Shown here one piece after another: positions 50,922 through 59,666 of a DNA stretch of 64,000 bases. Source of the DNA: Cyclobacteriaceae bacterium (lineage in GTDB: Bacteria > Bacteroidota > Bacteroidia > Cytophagales > Cyclobacteriaceae); NCBI GenBank assembly GCA_019638275.1, contig JAHBUC010000004.1, forward strand, positions 62,001 to 126,000. The letters run 5' to 3'. Numbering within the stretch: position 1 is the stretch's first letter; every line of letters begins with the position of its first letter. The notes beneath the pieces are model-generated. The model did not search any database. It saw only the letters and a program-made list of their open reading frames with translations, and was not told where the DNA came from. The translations under genes were made by a program, and so were the position numbers.

Positions 50922-52796
50922 TTAATAAGCGCGTACAAGTTTACCTTCCATAAAATTGACGAATGCCCGGTTGGCAACTTTCATGCCGCCCGGTGTTGGA
51001 AAATTACCGGTGAAATACCAATCGCCCAGGTGATCCGGGCAGGCTTTGTGCAGGTTTTCAACCGTTTGGAAAACTACCTCCAACTCAGCTTTCATGGATG
51101 CGGGACGAACAATTTCGGCAATCTTAGCTGAGATTTCTTCATTGGTAAATTGTTCGTATAGTTTCTTTACGTAATTCTCTTCTCCTTGTGAGCGCAGACA
51201 CTGATCGTAAACCTCACCCAGCTGATAATCTTTTCCATTCTCTTTCACCAAATCAATCATGGCACGAAAGGCAACAAAGTCACTCATGCGACTCATATCA
51301 ATGCCGTAGCAATCCGGAAAACGAATTTGTGGCGCTGAAGAAACGACTACAATCTTTTTTGGGCCTAGCCGATCCAAAAGTGTAAGGATGCTTTTCTCCA
51401 GGGTGGTTCCGCGAACGATTGAATCGTCAATCACGACTAATGTGTCTTTACCGCGGTTCACCACTTCGTAAGTTGTGTCATAAACGTGAGCCACGAGATC
51501 ATCACGGTGTTGATCATCCGTAATGAATGTACGTAGTTTGGCATCCTTGATCACAATTTTTTCAATGCGTGGCCTGAACGACAGCACATCTTCAACCGGA
51601 TCAACAGAAGGCTTTCCTTCCAGGATAATTTCTTTTTGCTTGTTGATCAGGTAATCTTCAATGCCTGCCATTAACCCATAGAAAGCAGTTTCTGCGGTGT
51701 TGGGAATGTAAGAGAAGATGGTGTTTTTTAAATCGAACTGAATGGCGCGCAATACCTGGGGCACAAGTAAGCGGCCAAGTTTTTTTCTTTCCTGGTAAAT
51801 ATCCGGATCGTTGCCACGCGAAAAATAAATACGTTCAAAACTGCACGACTTCTTCTCGTCTTGTCGTGTAATGAGGTGTTGACCGTATTCACCATTCTTG
51901 GTAATGATCAGGGCGTGGCCAGGTTTAATTTCTTCGATTTGATTGTACTCAATGTTGAAGGCTGTTTTAATAGCAGGTTTTTCAGAGGCCACCACGACCA
52001 CTTCATCATCGGCATAGTAATAGGCAGGTCTGATACCATTTGGATCGCGTACTACAAATGCAGAGCCCGACCCGGTTAAACCAGCCATGGCATAGCCGCC
52101 ATCAAAATCTTTGCATGCTCTCCTCAGTACCCTGGAAATATCAATCTCATTTTCAATGATCTCTGAAATCTCTTTGTTGCTGTATTTATCTTTATACAGT
52201 TCGAAAAGATTTTGAACCTCTTCATCCAAAAAGTGGCCAATTTTTTCCATCACGGTAATGGTATCCACTTTTTCCTTCGGGTGTTGGCCGATGTTGATGA
52301 GGATATCGAACAGTTCATCCACATTGGTCATGTTAAAATTGCCGGCCATTACCAGGTTTCGGCTGCGCCAGTTGTTTTGCCGCAAAAACGGATGAACACT
52401 TTCAATGCTGTTCAAACCATGCGTTCCATAGCGCAGGTGGCCGAGCCAAAGTTCACCGGAGAAGGCTACGTTCTCCTTAAGCCATTTTTCATTGCGGAAT
52501 TTATCCTTTCCTTCTTTTTGCGCATTGCGGAATTTCTTTCCGATTTTTTTAAAAAGGGCTTCTACAGGCTGGCGTTTTACCGAACGGTATCGGCTGATGT
52601 ACCTGCGCCCTGCTTCTAAGTCAATTTTGATGTTGGCAACCCCCGCTCCATCCTGCCCCCGGTTGTGTTGTTTTTCCATGAGGATGTACATCTTCTTCAT
52701 GGCATAGGTAGGGCCATACTTTTCGATGTAGTAAGAAAGAGGCTTTCTCAGGCGGACAAGGGCAATTCCGCATTCATGGAGGATTTGATCACTCAT
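50922..52796 (-). CDS. Amidophosphoribosyltransferase-like protein (PurF family, long form)
   Basis: 624 aa, longer than E. coli PurF (505 aa). The glutaminase Ntn part starts with HECGIA; Cys9 would become the N-terminal nucleophile after loss of eight residues. Also seen are KQHNRGQDGAGVA, LWLGHLRYGTHG and DFDGGYAMAGL. The phosphoribosyl domain has the PRPP loop DTLVVIDDSIVRGTTLEKSILTLLD. It should make 5-phosphoribosylamine from PRPP and glutamine, the first step of purine synthesis. Extra segments (about residues 80-125 and the C-terminus) mark a Bacteroidota-type variant, and a related function cannot be excluded. Confidence 0.83.
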   Translation of the reverse strand: MSDQILHECGIALVRLRKPLSYYIEKYGPTYAMKKMYILMEKQHNRGQDGAGVANIKIDLEAGRRYISRYRSVKRQPVEALFKKIGKKFRNAQKEGKDKFRNEKWLKENVAFSGELWLGHLRYGTHGLNSIESVHPFLRQNNWRSRNLVMAGNFNMTNVDELFDILINIGQHPKEKVDTITVMEKIGHFLDEEVQNLFELYKDKYSNKEISEIIENEIDISRVLRRACKDFDGGYAMAGLTGSGSAFVVRDPNGIRPAYYYADDEVVVVASEKPAIKTAFNIEYNQIEEIKPGHALIITKNGEYGQHLITRQDEKKSCSFERIYFSRGNDPDIYQERKKLGRLLVPQVLRAIQFDLKNTIFSYIPNTAETAFYGLMAGIEDYLINKQKEIILEGKPSVDPVEDVLSFRPRIEKIVIKDAKLRTFITDDQHRDDLVAHVYDTTYEVVNRGKDTLVVIDDSIVRGTTLEKSILTLLDRLGPKKIVVVSSAPQIRFPDCYGIDMSRMSDFVAFRAMIDLVKENGKDYQLGEVYDQCLRSQGEENYVKKLYEQFTNEEISAKIAEIVRPASMKAELEVVFQTVENLHKACPDHLGDWYFTGNFPTPGGMKVANRAFVNFMEGKLVRAY

Positions 52797-52812
52797 AGAG
52801 CATTGTAAAGCA

Positions 52813-52843
52813 CAAAATTACGGTTATTCGTGCTACCCATCAA
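52813..52843 (-). promoter_or_regulatory. Promoter of the PurF-like gene (TTG-N20-TAATTTTG)
   Basis: On the minus strand TTG (52843-52841), 20 bases, then TAATTTTG (52820-52813), an exact -7 match. Leader of roughly ten bases. Confidence 0.7.
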
Positions 52844-52865
52844 CAGAAAGAGGTGGATTATGGTT

Positions 52866-54926
52866 TCAGACCTTTGGCAGGGTAAACCAGAAAGTGCTTC
52901 CGTTGCCCTCGGTGCTTTCAACCCAGATTTTGCCATTATTCTTTTCTACGAATTCCTTGCACAGGATAAGGCCAAGCCCGGTGCCTTTTTCATTTGCTGT
53001 TCCGCGGGTACTATAGGGGTTTATTTTATCAAACAGCATATCCAGTACCTCAGGCTTAATACCCACACCATTGTCAGAGACAGAAACAACCCACATGTTG
53101 TCTTTTTCTTCGGATGCAAGTTTTATCTCTCCGCCTTCGTTCGTGAATTTCAATGCGTTACTGATCAGGTTTCGGATAACCAGGTTAATCGTATTGCTGT
53201 CAGCATAGGCAATTGCGCCCGTAGGAATTGAATTGACGAAGTTTACCTGTTTGGTTTGTGTTGAACGAATCAGATCAATGTTCTCAGCTGCTAAATTCTT
53301 CAAGCTTATTTTAGCCGGCTGCAGATTGATCTTGTCCATTTGCAATAAAGTCCAATCCAGCAGGTTATTCAATAGCGTTCGTGTGTGGTTAAACCGGACA
53401 CGCAATTCTTTAATGGCCATTGGGAGTTCTTCACTTGCAATGGCTCCTTTATCCATTAAATCCAATAACCCAGCCAGTGCGTTAATCGGAGACCGGAGAT
53501 CGTGCGAAATGATGGAAAAGAATTTATCCTTTACCTGGTTTAGTTGTTCCAGTTCAATACTCCTTCTTTCCATTTCTTCCTGATGTTGAAGCAGAAGTGC
53601 GTTAATGCGTTTTCTTCGCTGACCGCTACGGTACACGGTAAACAGCAAGATAACGGAGAGGGCCATAACCACTACCAGTACATTCCGGATGAATTCCTGT
53701 CGCTTGATTTCAGCGCGCCTGTATTCCTCCATTTTTGTAAGGGCCTGGATTTGTACATCTTTTGATTCGGTTGCAAAACGAACCTGATCACGGAAAAGCT
53801 TCTGTTGCATCTCCTGACTGAAAAGGCTGTCGTGAAGGTTTTTGTATTTTTTGTAGAATTCTAATGAGGTTTTGTAATCACCTTTCTTTTCCCACAATTG
53901 GGCTAACTGATTATAGCAATTGATTTCAAGTACCCTCGCGTTAATGCGTTTGGCTATCTCCAGAGCAATGTCGAAGTGATTCTCAGCTTCGATGTAATTG
54001 TTCTTTGAGAGAAACAAGGTGCCTCTTCCGAGTTCTACTTCGGCAATCCCGAATTGGTTGTTTGTAAGTTCGTGTAATTGATAGGTAGAGTCGTAAAACG
54101 CCAACGCCTTATCATACTCTTTTTTGAACATGTAGGTTCTGGCAATTTTAATCAGTGTTTTTGTGCGTAATTCTTTTACCAGCGTTTCGGGATTTTTGCG
54201 AATAAAACTATGGATTTCATCCAGGGCCTGGTTCAAATATGTTAACGCAGAGTCATACTTTCCCTGTCGAAGCATCACATCACCGATCTCATCGAGGGAG
54301 TACGGTCTTCCTTCCACATCTCCCAGTCGTATGCTGGCCTTTTGCGACAACCTCAAATGCTGTAACGCTGTTTCATACTGCCCCATTTCCTTAAACACGC
54401 GACCAACATTATGGAGTACAATGTTCATGGTAACGGAATCTTCATGTGTAACCGCACCCTGGTTCAAAATGCTGTAGGCTTGGGTCAGGTAGAAATAGGA
54501 CTCATCGTACACACCCAACTCATAGTAGTAATTTCCGATGTTGCTGAAACTGAGCCCGATTTCCGTTGAGTCTTTTTGTTCGCTTGCTACCTGAAGGGTA
54601 GTTTTTTCATGGCTTAGTGCCGAGGTGTAATCGCCACCAAGCATATACACCAGTGCCATAGTTCGGTTGGCTCTTAATATTGCCCCTTGATTGTTTATTT
54701 TATCTGCCAGTGTAACAGCTTCCCGGGCATAATTCAGGCTCTTATTAAAGTTAACCAGCATGTAAGAATTTGCCAGAGAGGTAAGTAAACTTACACGGAC
54801 TGTATCGGGGTGTTTGGTGAGGAGCTCACGCTCCAGGCTGTCAATATGTGAAGCTTGACGGGCAAGTGAGGTAAAGGCCGCAAACAGGCACAGTAATAGA
54901 ATGCTATAAACAGAAAAAAGCCTCAT
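52866..54926 (-). CDS. TPR sensor histidine kinase
   Basis: 686 aa. Signal peptide, then TPR repeats to about residue 390 (GLSFSNIGNYYYELGVYDESYFYL, YDSALTYLNQALDEI), a transmembrane helix (about 405-427) and the kinase core. The H-box is FFSIISHDLRSPINALAGLLDLM, the N-box NLIRNLISNALKFTNEG, the G1 box VSDNGVGIKPEVLDMLF and the G2 box GTGLGLILCKEFVEKNNG. All are intact. It should sense through the periplasmic TPR part and autophosphorylate. No response regulator lies next to it. Layout is like the TPR protein at 42.9 kb, but that one lacks the ATPase domain. Confidence 0.92.
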   Translation of the reverse strand: MRLFSVYSILLLCLFAAFTSLARQASHIDSLERELLTKHPDTVRVSLLTSLANSYMLVNFNKSLNYAREAVTLADKINNQGAILRANRTMALVYMLGGDYTSALSHEKTTLQVASEQKDSTEIGLSFSNIGNYYYELGVYDESYFYLTQAYSILNQGAVTHEDSVTMNIVLHNVGRVFKEMGQYETALQHLRLSQKASIRLGDVEGRPYSLDEIGDVMLRQGKYDSALTYLNQALDEIHSFIRKNPETLVKELRTKTLIKIARTYMFKKEYDKALAFYDSTYQLHELTNNQFGIAEVELGRGTLFLSKNNYIEAENHFDIALEIAKRINARVLEINCYNQLAQLWEKKGDYKTSLEFYKKYKNLHDSLFSQEMQQKLFRDQVRFATESKDVQIQALTKMEEYRRAEIKRQEFIRNVLVVVMALSVILLFTVYRSGQRRKRINALLLQHQEEMERRSIELEQLNQVKDKFFSIISHDLRSPINALAGLLDLMDKGAIASEELPMAIKELRVRFNHTRTLLNNLLDWTLLQMDKINLQPAKISLKNLAAENIDLIRSTQTKQVNFVNSIPTGAIAYADSNTINLVIRNLISNALKFTNEGGEIKLASEEKDNMWVVSVSDNGVGIKPEVLDMLFDKINPYSTRGTANEKGTGLGLILCKEFVEKNNGKIWVESTEGNGSTFWFTLPKV

Positions 54927-55137
54927 TCAGATTCTTTAAAAATTACCTTATGGTTCTTCTTGCAATATTGCAACCCATAAAGTTGTTAATAATATAGCAG
55001 TAATTTTAAGAAAAATGCATTAAAACAATACATGAGACTTTCATCCCCGGTTAAGGTGTATAGGCATGAAGGCACTTGTTTGAGTAATAGACTTGTGTTA
55101 CTGGATTGTGCCAGGTATTAGTTACCGAACACAATGA

Positions 55138-55872
55138 TCAAACGTTTGAAGAGAGCCGCGCCAAAACCTGTTCACGTCCTTCGCGATGGGCGCAGTAGCT
55201 GCACTTAAAGTGTTTGATAAATAACCCTGTTTCGTTTTCAGTTGGTGCTTTTTCCAATTCCTCACGATCAATCCGGAAGGTAAAGTATCCACATTCAGGG
55301 CATTCTTCTGAGTGTTGATACGCAAAGTATTTTTCAATCTTTTTATACCCCGTTTTTTCATCAATCCACACGTCATAATCAACCGAATGGAAGAGCTCTT
55401 CTTCAATCATGCTCGTCTCAAGGTGTGCGTCTTCCTCCTGCTCCGAAAGTTTTCGCATCGGGTTCCCATCCGGAGATGTACGGGGTCTGTTACGCAATTT
55501 GCGCAAACGCTTTTCAACGAACCGCGGGTAATAGATGCGCACGGCACTGAAGAAAATGAAATAGAAAATAATGGCGAAGCTGGTGGTAATGAACAGGCGC
55601 ACATAGAACCAGGTCATGCCACTCTTGTGTATCATGTCGGTGGCAATGGTATTGAAAAACATAAAGCCAGCCACAATGAAGGCAATGATGGCATACCAGA
55701 AATACTTGATTTCATGCAGGTTTACGTAGTCGTATTTTTCTTTGAAATCCTTGATCATGAGTACGCGCAATTCATGATAGCCCAAAATCAGAAAGCCAAG
55801 GATGATAAAAGCGACCATTCCCAGGTACATATAGTTACTCCAGGAATCAAGAAATTCGTGCGGAACGTCCAT
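55138..55872 (-). CDS. Membrane protein with C-terminal zinc ribbon, function unknown
   Basis: 244 aa. Three membrane helices are evident (about 17-35, 56-76 and 88-112). A basic loop (YYPRFVEKRLRKLRNRPR) and an acidic stretch follow. The C-terminal domain carries two Cys pairs, SEECPECGYFTF and FKCSYCAHRE, a four-cysteine zinc ribbon. I do not recognise a named family. The organisation suggests an integral membrane protein with a cytoplasmic zinc-binding tail. It stands alone between the kinase gene and fabI. The 211-base gap on its 3' side (54927-55137) holds nothing I recognise. Confidence 0.75.
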   Translation of the reverse strand: MDVPHEFLDSWSNYMYLGMVAFIILGFLILGYHELRVLMIKDFKEKYDYVNLHEIKYFWYAIIAFIVAGFMFFNTIATDMIHKSGMTWFYVRLFITTSFAIIFYFIFFSAVRIYYPRFVEKRLRKLRNRPRTSPDGNPMRKLSEQEEDAHLETSMIEEELFHSVDYDVWIDEKTGYKKIEKYFAYQHSEECPECGYFTFRIDREELEKAPTENETGLFIKHFKCSYCAHREGREQVLARLSSNV

Positions 55873-55959
55873 TGCGAGTGGGGTTTAGGTTATTAAAATT
55901 ACTAATAATTCCTTAGCGAATGCAAGAATTTGCAGGTTTTTCCGGATTCCCTTCGCATA

Positions 55960-55990
55960 TTGTCTCCCAAACGGAATTCGAATACTTTTG
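55960..55990 (+). promoter_or_regulatory. Promoter of fabI (TTG-N20-TACTTTTG)
   Basis: TTG at 55960-55962, 20 bases, then TACTTTTG at 55983-55990, an exact -7 match. The start codon at 56007 leaves a leader of roughly ten bases. Confidence 0.75.
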
Positions 55991-56006
55991 ACAAAATTTT
56001 ATACTT

Positions 56007-56819
56007 ATGGCCTATAACTTATTGAAAGGAAAACGAGGTATCATTTTTGGCGCGCTTGATGAGAACTCCATTGCGTGGCGTACAGCCCTTAAAGTAAAGG
56101 AGGAGGGTGGGAGCTTTACCCTGACCAACGCACCCATTGCCATGCGTATGGGTAAGATTAATGAGTTGGCTAAAATGTGCAATGCTGAAATTATTCCTGC
56201 CGATGCTACTTCTGAGCAGGACTTAAATACGCTGTTTTCCAAATCCATGGAGGTACTTGGCGGCAAGCTCGACTTTGTTCTGCACTCCATAGGCATGAGC
56301 CCGAACGTGCGGAAGGATCGTACGTATGGCGACCTTAATTACGAATGGTTTTTGAAAACACTTGACATCTCAGGCCTATCCTTTCATAAAGTGATGCAAA
56401 CGGCCGAGAAGACCGATGCCATGAACGAGTGGGGGTCTATTGTTGCCTTAAGCTACATTGCAGCACAACGCACCTTCCCCGATTATTCCGATATGGCGCA
56501 GGCTAAGTCTGTACTCGAGTCGATTGCGCGTAGTTATGGGTACCGGTTTGCCAAACTGAAGAAGGTTAGGGTTAACACCATTTCACAATCGCCAACGAAA
56601 ACCACTGCGGGTGCAGGTATATCAGGTTTTGATGTATTCTATGATTACGCACAAATGATGTCGCCCTTGGGTAATGCCACAGCCGATGATTGTGCGAATT
56701 ACATTGTGTCACTGTTTTCCGATTATACACGCATGGTCACCATGCAAAATTTAATGCACGATGGTGGATTTTCTTCTACGGGAATCACCGAAGATTTGAT
56801 CGAACGCCTTACAAAATAA
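56007..56819 (+). CDS. fabI: Enoyl-[acyl-carrier-protein] reductase, NADH-dependent
   Basis: 270 aa short-chain-dehydrogenase-type enzyme. FabI traits: KGKRGIIFGALDENSIAWRTA at the nucleotide site, DFVLHSIGMSP, and the catalytic Y-x6-K in TFPDYSDMAQAKSVLES. LKKVRVNTISQSPTKTTAGAGI matches the substrate loop. It reduces the enoyl-ACP double bond in the last step of each fatty acid elongation round. Slightly longer than E. coli FabI (262 aa). A strong repeat hairpin follows and then ispE, 43 bases after the stop. Confidence 0.94.
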   Translation: MAYNLLKGKRGIIFGALDENSIAWRTALKVKEEGGSFTLTNAPIAMRMGKINELAKMCNAEIIPADATSEQDLNTLFSKSMEVLGGKLDFVLHSIGMSPNVRKDRTYGDLNYEWFLKTLDISGLSFHKVMQTAEKTDAMNEWGSIVALSYIAAQRTFPDYSDMAQAKSVLESIARSYGYRFAKLKKVRVNTISQSPTKTTAGAGISGFDVFYDYAQMMSPLGNATADDCANYIVSLFSDYTRMVTMQNLMHDGGFSSTGITEDLIERLTK

Positions 56820-56825
56820 TCGTTT

Positions 56826-56861
56826 CCGGTTGCCGGTTGCCGGTAACCGGTAACCGGCAAC
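56826..56861 (+). repeat. 7-base tandem repeat forming a long hairpin directly before ispE
   Basis: The motif CCGGTTG, CCGGTTG, CCGGTAA, CCGGTAA, CCGGCAA repeats with a 7-base period from 56826. Bases 56829-56838 (GTTGCCGGTT) pair perfectly with 56852-56861 (AACCGGCAAC), and the inner CCGG pairs extend the stem with one G-U. The 3' arm ends one base before the ispE ATG. Confidence 0.85.
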
Positions 56862-56862
56862 T

Positions 56863-57675
56863 ATGGTTACGTTCCCTCCCTGTAAAATCAATCTTGGGTT
56901 GCGCATCCTGTCAAAGCGACCAGACGGGTATCACGATATTGAAACGTGTTTCTATCCGGTTCCGTGGACAGATGTGTTGGAAATTCTTCCGGCAGATTCA
57001 TTCGTTTTTACCTCTACCGGATTAGCGTTACCCGGAACTGTAGAGGAAAATCTGTGTGTAAAGGCATATCGGTTGGTACAGAAAGATTTCTCCTTGCCAC
57101 CTATTCATATGCACCTGCATAAAATCATTCCTTCTGGTGCCGGACTTGGTGGAGGATCATCAGATGCAGCACATACGTTGTTGTTACTGAATGATATTTT
57201 TACTTTAAGAATTACAGTTCAGCAGTTGCAGGATTATGCTTCCATGCTTGGAAGCGATTGCGCATTCTTTATAGCCAAACATCCTATGATGGGCAGTGGA
57301 AAAGGCGATTTGCTTTCACCTGCTGAGGTTACCTTAAAGGATAAATACGTGGTGGTGATCAAGCCTCCAGTTCATGTTTCAACAGCTGAGGCGTATAGTC
57401 GTGTTAAACCGGCTCAACAAAAAACTGCGCTTGCCGAAATATTAAAGCAAGATATTTCAACCTGGAAGGATTTACTCGTTAACGATTTTGAAGAATCTGT
57501 TTTCAATATCCACCCGCAGATTGGGGAGATTAAGCAAGAGCTATACAAACAAGGCGCTTTGTATGCCTGTATGAGTGGCTCGGGCTCAAGCGTGTTCGGA
57601 ATTTTTTCGAATGAAGTAGATCTTAAAAATCAATTTCCGTGCACAACCTATTGGTCGGGAAAGGCTACTGCATAA
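56863..57675 (+). CDS. ispE: 4-diphosphocytidyl-2-C-methyl-D-erythritol kinase
   Basis: 270 aa GHMP kinase. N-terminus CKINLGLRILSKRPDGYHDIET, phosphate loop IPSGAGLGGGSSDAAHTLLLLND, GSDCAFFI, and the C-terminal CMSGSGSSVFGIF. It phosphorylates CDP-methylerythritol in the non-mevalonate isoprenoid pathway. The ATG at 56863 is fixed by the conserved TFPPCKINLGL start, so the repeat hairpin really does cover the ribosome-binding region. Its 3' end overlaps the convergent eamA-like gene by 11 bases. Confidence 0.94.
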   Translation: MVTFPPCKINLGLRILSKRPDGYHDIETCFYPVPWTDVLEILPADSFVFTSTGLALPGTVEENLCVKAYRLVQKDFSLPPIHMHLHKIIPSGAGLGGGSSDAAHTLLLLNDIFTLRITVQQLQDYASMLGSDCAFFIAKHPMMGSGKGDLLSPAEVTLKDKYVVVIKPPVHVSTAEAYSRVKPAQQKTALAEILKQDISTWKDLLVNDFEESVFNIHPQIGEIKQELYKQGALYACMSGSGSSVFGIFSNEVDLKNQFPCTTYWSGKATA

Positions 57676-58564
57676 ACACTGGCTTATCAAACCTGCGTTT
57701 GAGGGTTGGGTAAACCAACACGGCACTGATGATGATTAACGTACCGATATAAAAATTCAATCCCATTTTTTCTTTGTCGCCCAAAATGATCAGCGCCATA
57801 ATGATGCCGTAAACCGGTTCAAGATTAAGCGTAAGCTGTATGAAAAACACAGATAGTTTTTTCATCAGTTTTACAGCCATAGAAAAAGCATAGACGGAAC
57901 ACACCCAAGCCAGCGCAGCAATGTAAACCCAATCCAGTGTAGTAGGATTTAATTGAAGTTCGTGTTGATCGGCCAGTGTGTATTTATAGATGGGCAAAAA
58001 AAGTGAGGTGGCAATAAAGGCGCCAACCATCTCGTAAAAGGTAATGCTGTACGCATCAATCCGCCTTACCAGTTTTCCATTGAACACAGAAAAAAGTGCA
58101 GCCGTAAAACCAGCTGCAATACCCAATGTCAGGCCGAGTTTATATTCAAAATCAAAAGAAAAGATTACATAAAGCCCGACAATAACAATAAGGCCTAAAA
58201 ACACCTCGAATATTTTTATCCGGTTTCGATTCATCAACGGCTCAAGCAAGGCCGCCCACAACGAATTGGTGGCAAAACCTACGAGGCTTACCGAAGCATT
58301 CGAAACTCGGGCTGAACCGAAAAACGCAAGCCAGTGGATGCAAACAATAAACCCAATGAGCATGAGTTTTACAGCATCTTGTGGTGCGATACGTATGTTG
58401 CCTTTGCTGTAAACAATGTATGCCCACATGCCTATAGCGGCCAGTAAGGTGCGATAGAAAACCATTTCCACGCTGGGTATTGAAATCAACAATCCCAACA
58501 CGGCTGTAAAGCCCCATAAAAAAACAATGAAGTGTAACTTCAGATAATCACCGGTAGTGGCCAT
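57665..58564 (-). CDS. EamA/DMT-superfamily transporter
   Basis: 299 aa with ten predicted membrane helices and the two-fold EamA repeat. Recognisable parts are FYRTLLAAIGMWAYIV in the first half and LEPVYGIIMALIILGDKEKMGLNFYIGTLIIISAVLVY in the second (the EamA closing signature). Drug/metabolite transporters of this kind export or import small metabolites; no substrate can be inferred. It starts immediately after the stop of the lptF/G-like gene and closes a three-gene minus-strand unit tgt - lptF/G - eamA. Confidence 0.9.
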   Translation of the reverse strand: MATTGDYLKLHFIVFLWGFTAVLGLLISIPSVEMVFYRTLLAAIGMWAYIVYSKGNIRIAPQDAVKLMLIGFIVCIHWLAFFGSARVSNASVSLVGFATNSLWAALLEPLMNRNRIKIFEVFLGLIVIVGLYVIFSFDFEYKLGLTLGIAAGFTAALFSVFNGKLVRRIDAYSITFYEMVGAFIATSLFLPIYKYTLADQHELQLNPTTLDWVYIAALAWVCSVYAFSMAVKLMKKLSVFFIQLTLNLEPVYGIIMALIILGDKEKMGLNFYIGTLIIISAVLVYPTLKRRFDKPVFMQ

Positions 58565-59665
58565 TTATCGCGGAACGTATTTGTACATGAAAGCTGATAT
58601 TATTCCGAATACCAAGGTAGGAATCCAAACGGATATGGCCGGTGGCATGGCGCCACTTTCAGCAAAAGATCGGAACATAATCACAAATAAGATAAAGATG
58701 AACGATAGCGCAAATCCTATGGCAATCTGAAGCCCGGTACCCCCACGACTTTTTTTGCTGGAGACAATTACGCCCATAAAGGTGAGGATGAAAATAGAAA
58801 AGGGTGATGCATAGCGCGTATACAACTCCACCTCGTATGCTTCAATTCCAGCCGATCCTCTGAAACGTAACGTGGTGATATACTCTTTTAATTCATCAAT
58901 GGTGAGACCATCATATTTCCGGTAGTCGTTCTTGAACTCTTTGGGTTCAATCACCAACAAGGTATCCATGGCTAGCCCTGATGTAACGGTTTCACCAATG
59001 GAGTCATTACTGACTTTCTCAAACACATTGTCCACTTTTCTGATTTTCCAATCGCGCAACGTCCATTTCGATTTGGCTGTGTCCCATTCAATGCGGTTAG
59101 CGGTCAGCTTTTCAATAAGCCTGTTGTTATCAAATTTTTCGATGCTGAATTGATAGCCCACATCGGAAACGCTGTTATAATTCTGGATGTAAATAAACGT
59201 GTTGGGCGAAACCTGAAGGTGAATGTTGCGCAGGTTCGGATTGGAACTCTTGTTCAGGTACTCAATCTCAAATGCCAGGCGTGTTTTGTTTGAGTTGGGA
59301 ATAACCCACCCGTTCAGCCAGAAACTTGTACCGGCAATCAGGATAGCCCCAATAAAATAAGGGAGCATCATTCTTCTGAAACTCATGCCACTGCTAAGCA
59401 TGGCAATAATTTCAGTGCGACCTGCCAACCGTGCGGTAATGTATACGGTGGCAATGAATACCGTAATGGGTGTCACCAATCCGGCAATCCATGGAAGAAA
59501 GTCGGCATAGTACCCCAATATTTGCCACGCGGAAAGATTGGCTTTCGAATATTTGTCTGTTTTTTCCGTCAGGTCGATCACGGTAATGACAGCAAGCAGA
59601 ATCAACACCACAAAAATGAAGGTGGTGAGCATTTGCTTCAGTATGTAGCGATCGAGCAGTTTCAA
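58565..59665 (-). CDS. LptF/LptG-family LPS export permease
   Basis: 366 aa. The start MKLLDRYILKQMLTTFIFVV is the classic LptF/G N-terminus, coded by a TTG that follows the tgt stop after one base; there is no ATG nearby. Six membrane helices flank a periplasmic beta-jellyroll (about residues 120-270). FMGVIVSSKKSRGG lies in the typical loop before helix 5. With LptB it would extract LPS from the inner membrane and pass it on toward LptD, whose homologue is at 15.6-18.3 kb. Whether it is F or G is open. Confidence 0.9.
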   Translation of the reverse strand: MKLLDRYILKQMLTTFIFVVLILLAVITVIDLTEKTDKYSKANLSAWQILGYYADFLPWIAGLVTPITVFIATVYITARLAGRTEIIAMLSSGMSFRRMMLPYFIGAILIAGTSFWLNGWVIPNSNKTRLAFEIEYLNKSSNPNLRNIHLQVSPNTFIYIQNYNSVSDVGYQFSIEKFDNNRLIEKLTANRIEWDTAKSKWTLRDWKIRKVDNVFEKVSNDSIGETVTSGLAMDTLLVIEPKEFKNDYRKYDGLTIDELKEYITTLRFRGSAGIEAYEVELYTRYASPFSIFILTFMGVIVSSKKSRGGTGLQIAIGFALSFIFILFVIMFRSFAESGAMPPAISVWIPTLVFGIISAFMYKYVPR

Positions 59666-59666
59666 G

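Noticed and set aside
54927..55137. Small RNA or tRNA in the gap beside the TPR kinase
   Set aside because: A/T-rich stretch without a cloverleaf, a strong hairpin or a T-run; nothing that can be supported.
55312..55896. 194-codon plus-strand frame antisense to the membrane zinc-ribbon gene
   Set aside because: The minus-strand frame has clear membrane helices and a Cys4 motif; the plus-strand product shows no domain and is a shadow.
56826..56861. CRISPR-like array
   Set aside because: Units are 7 bases long without spacers; it is a tandem repeat forming one hairpin.
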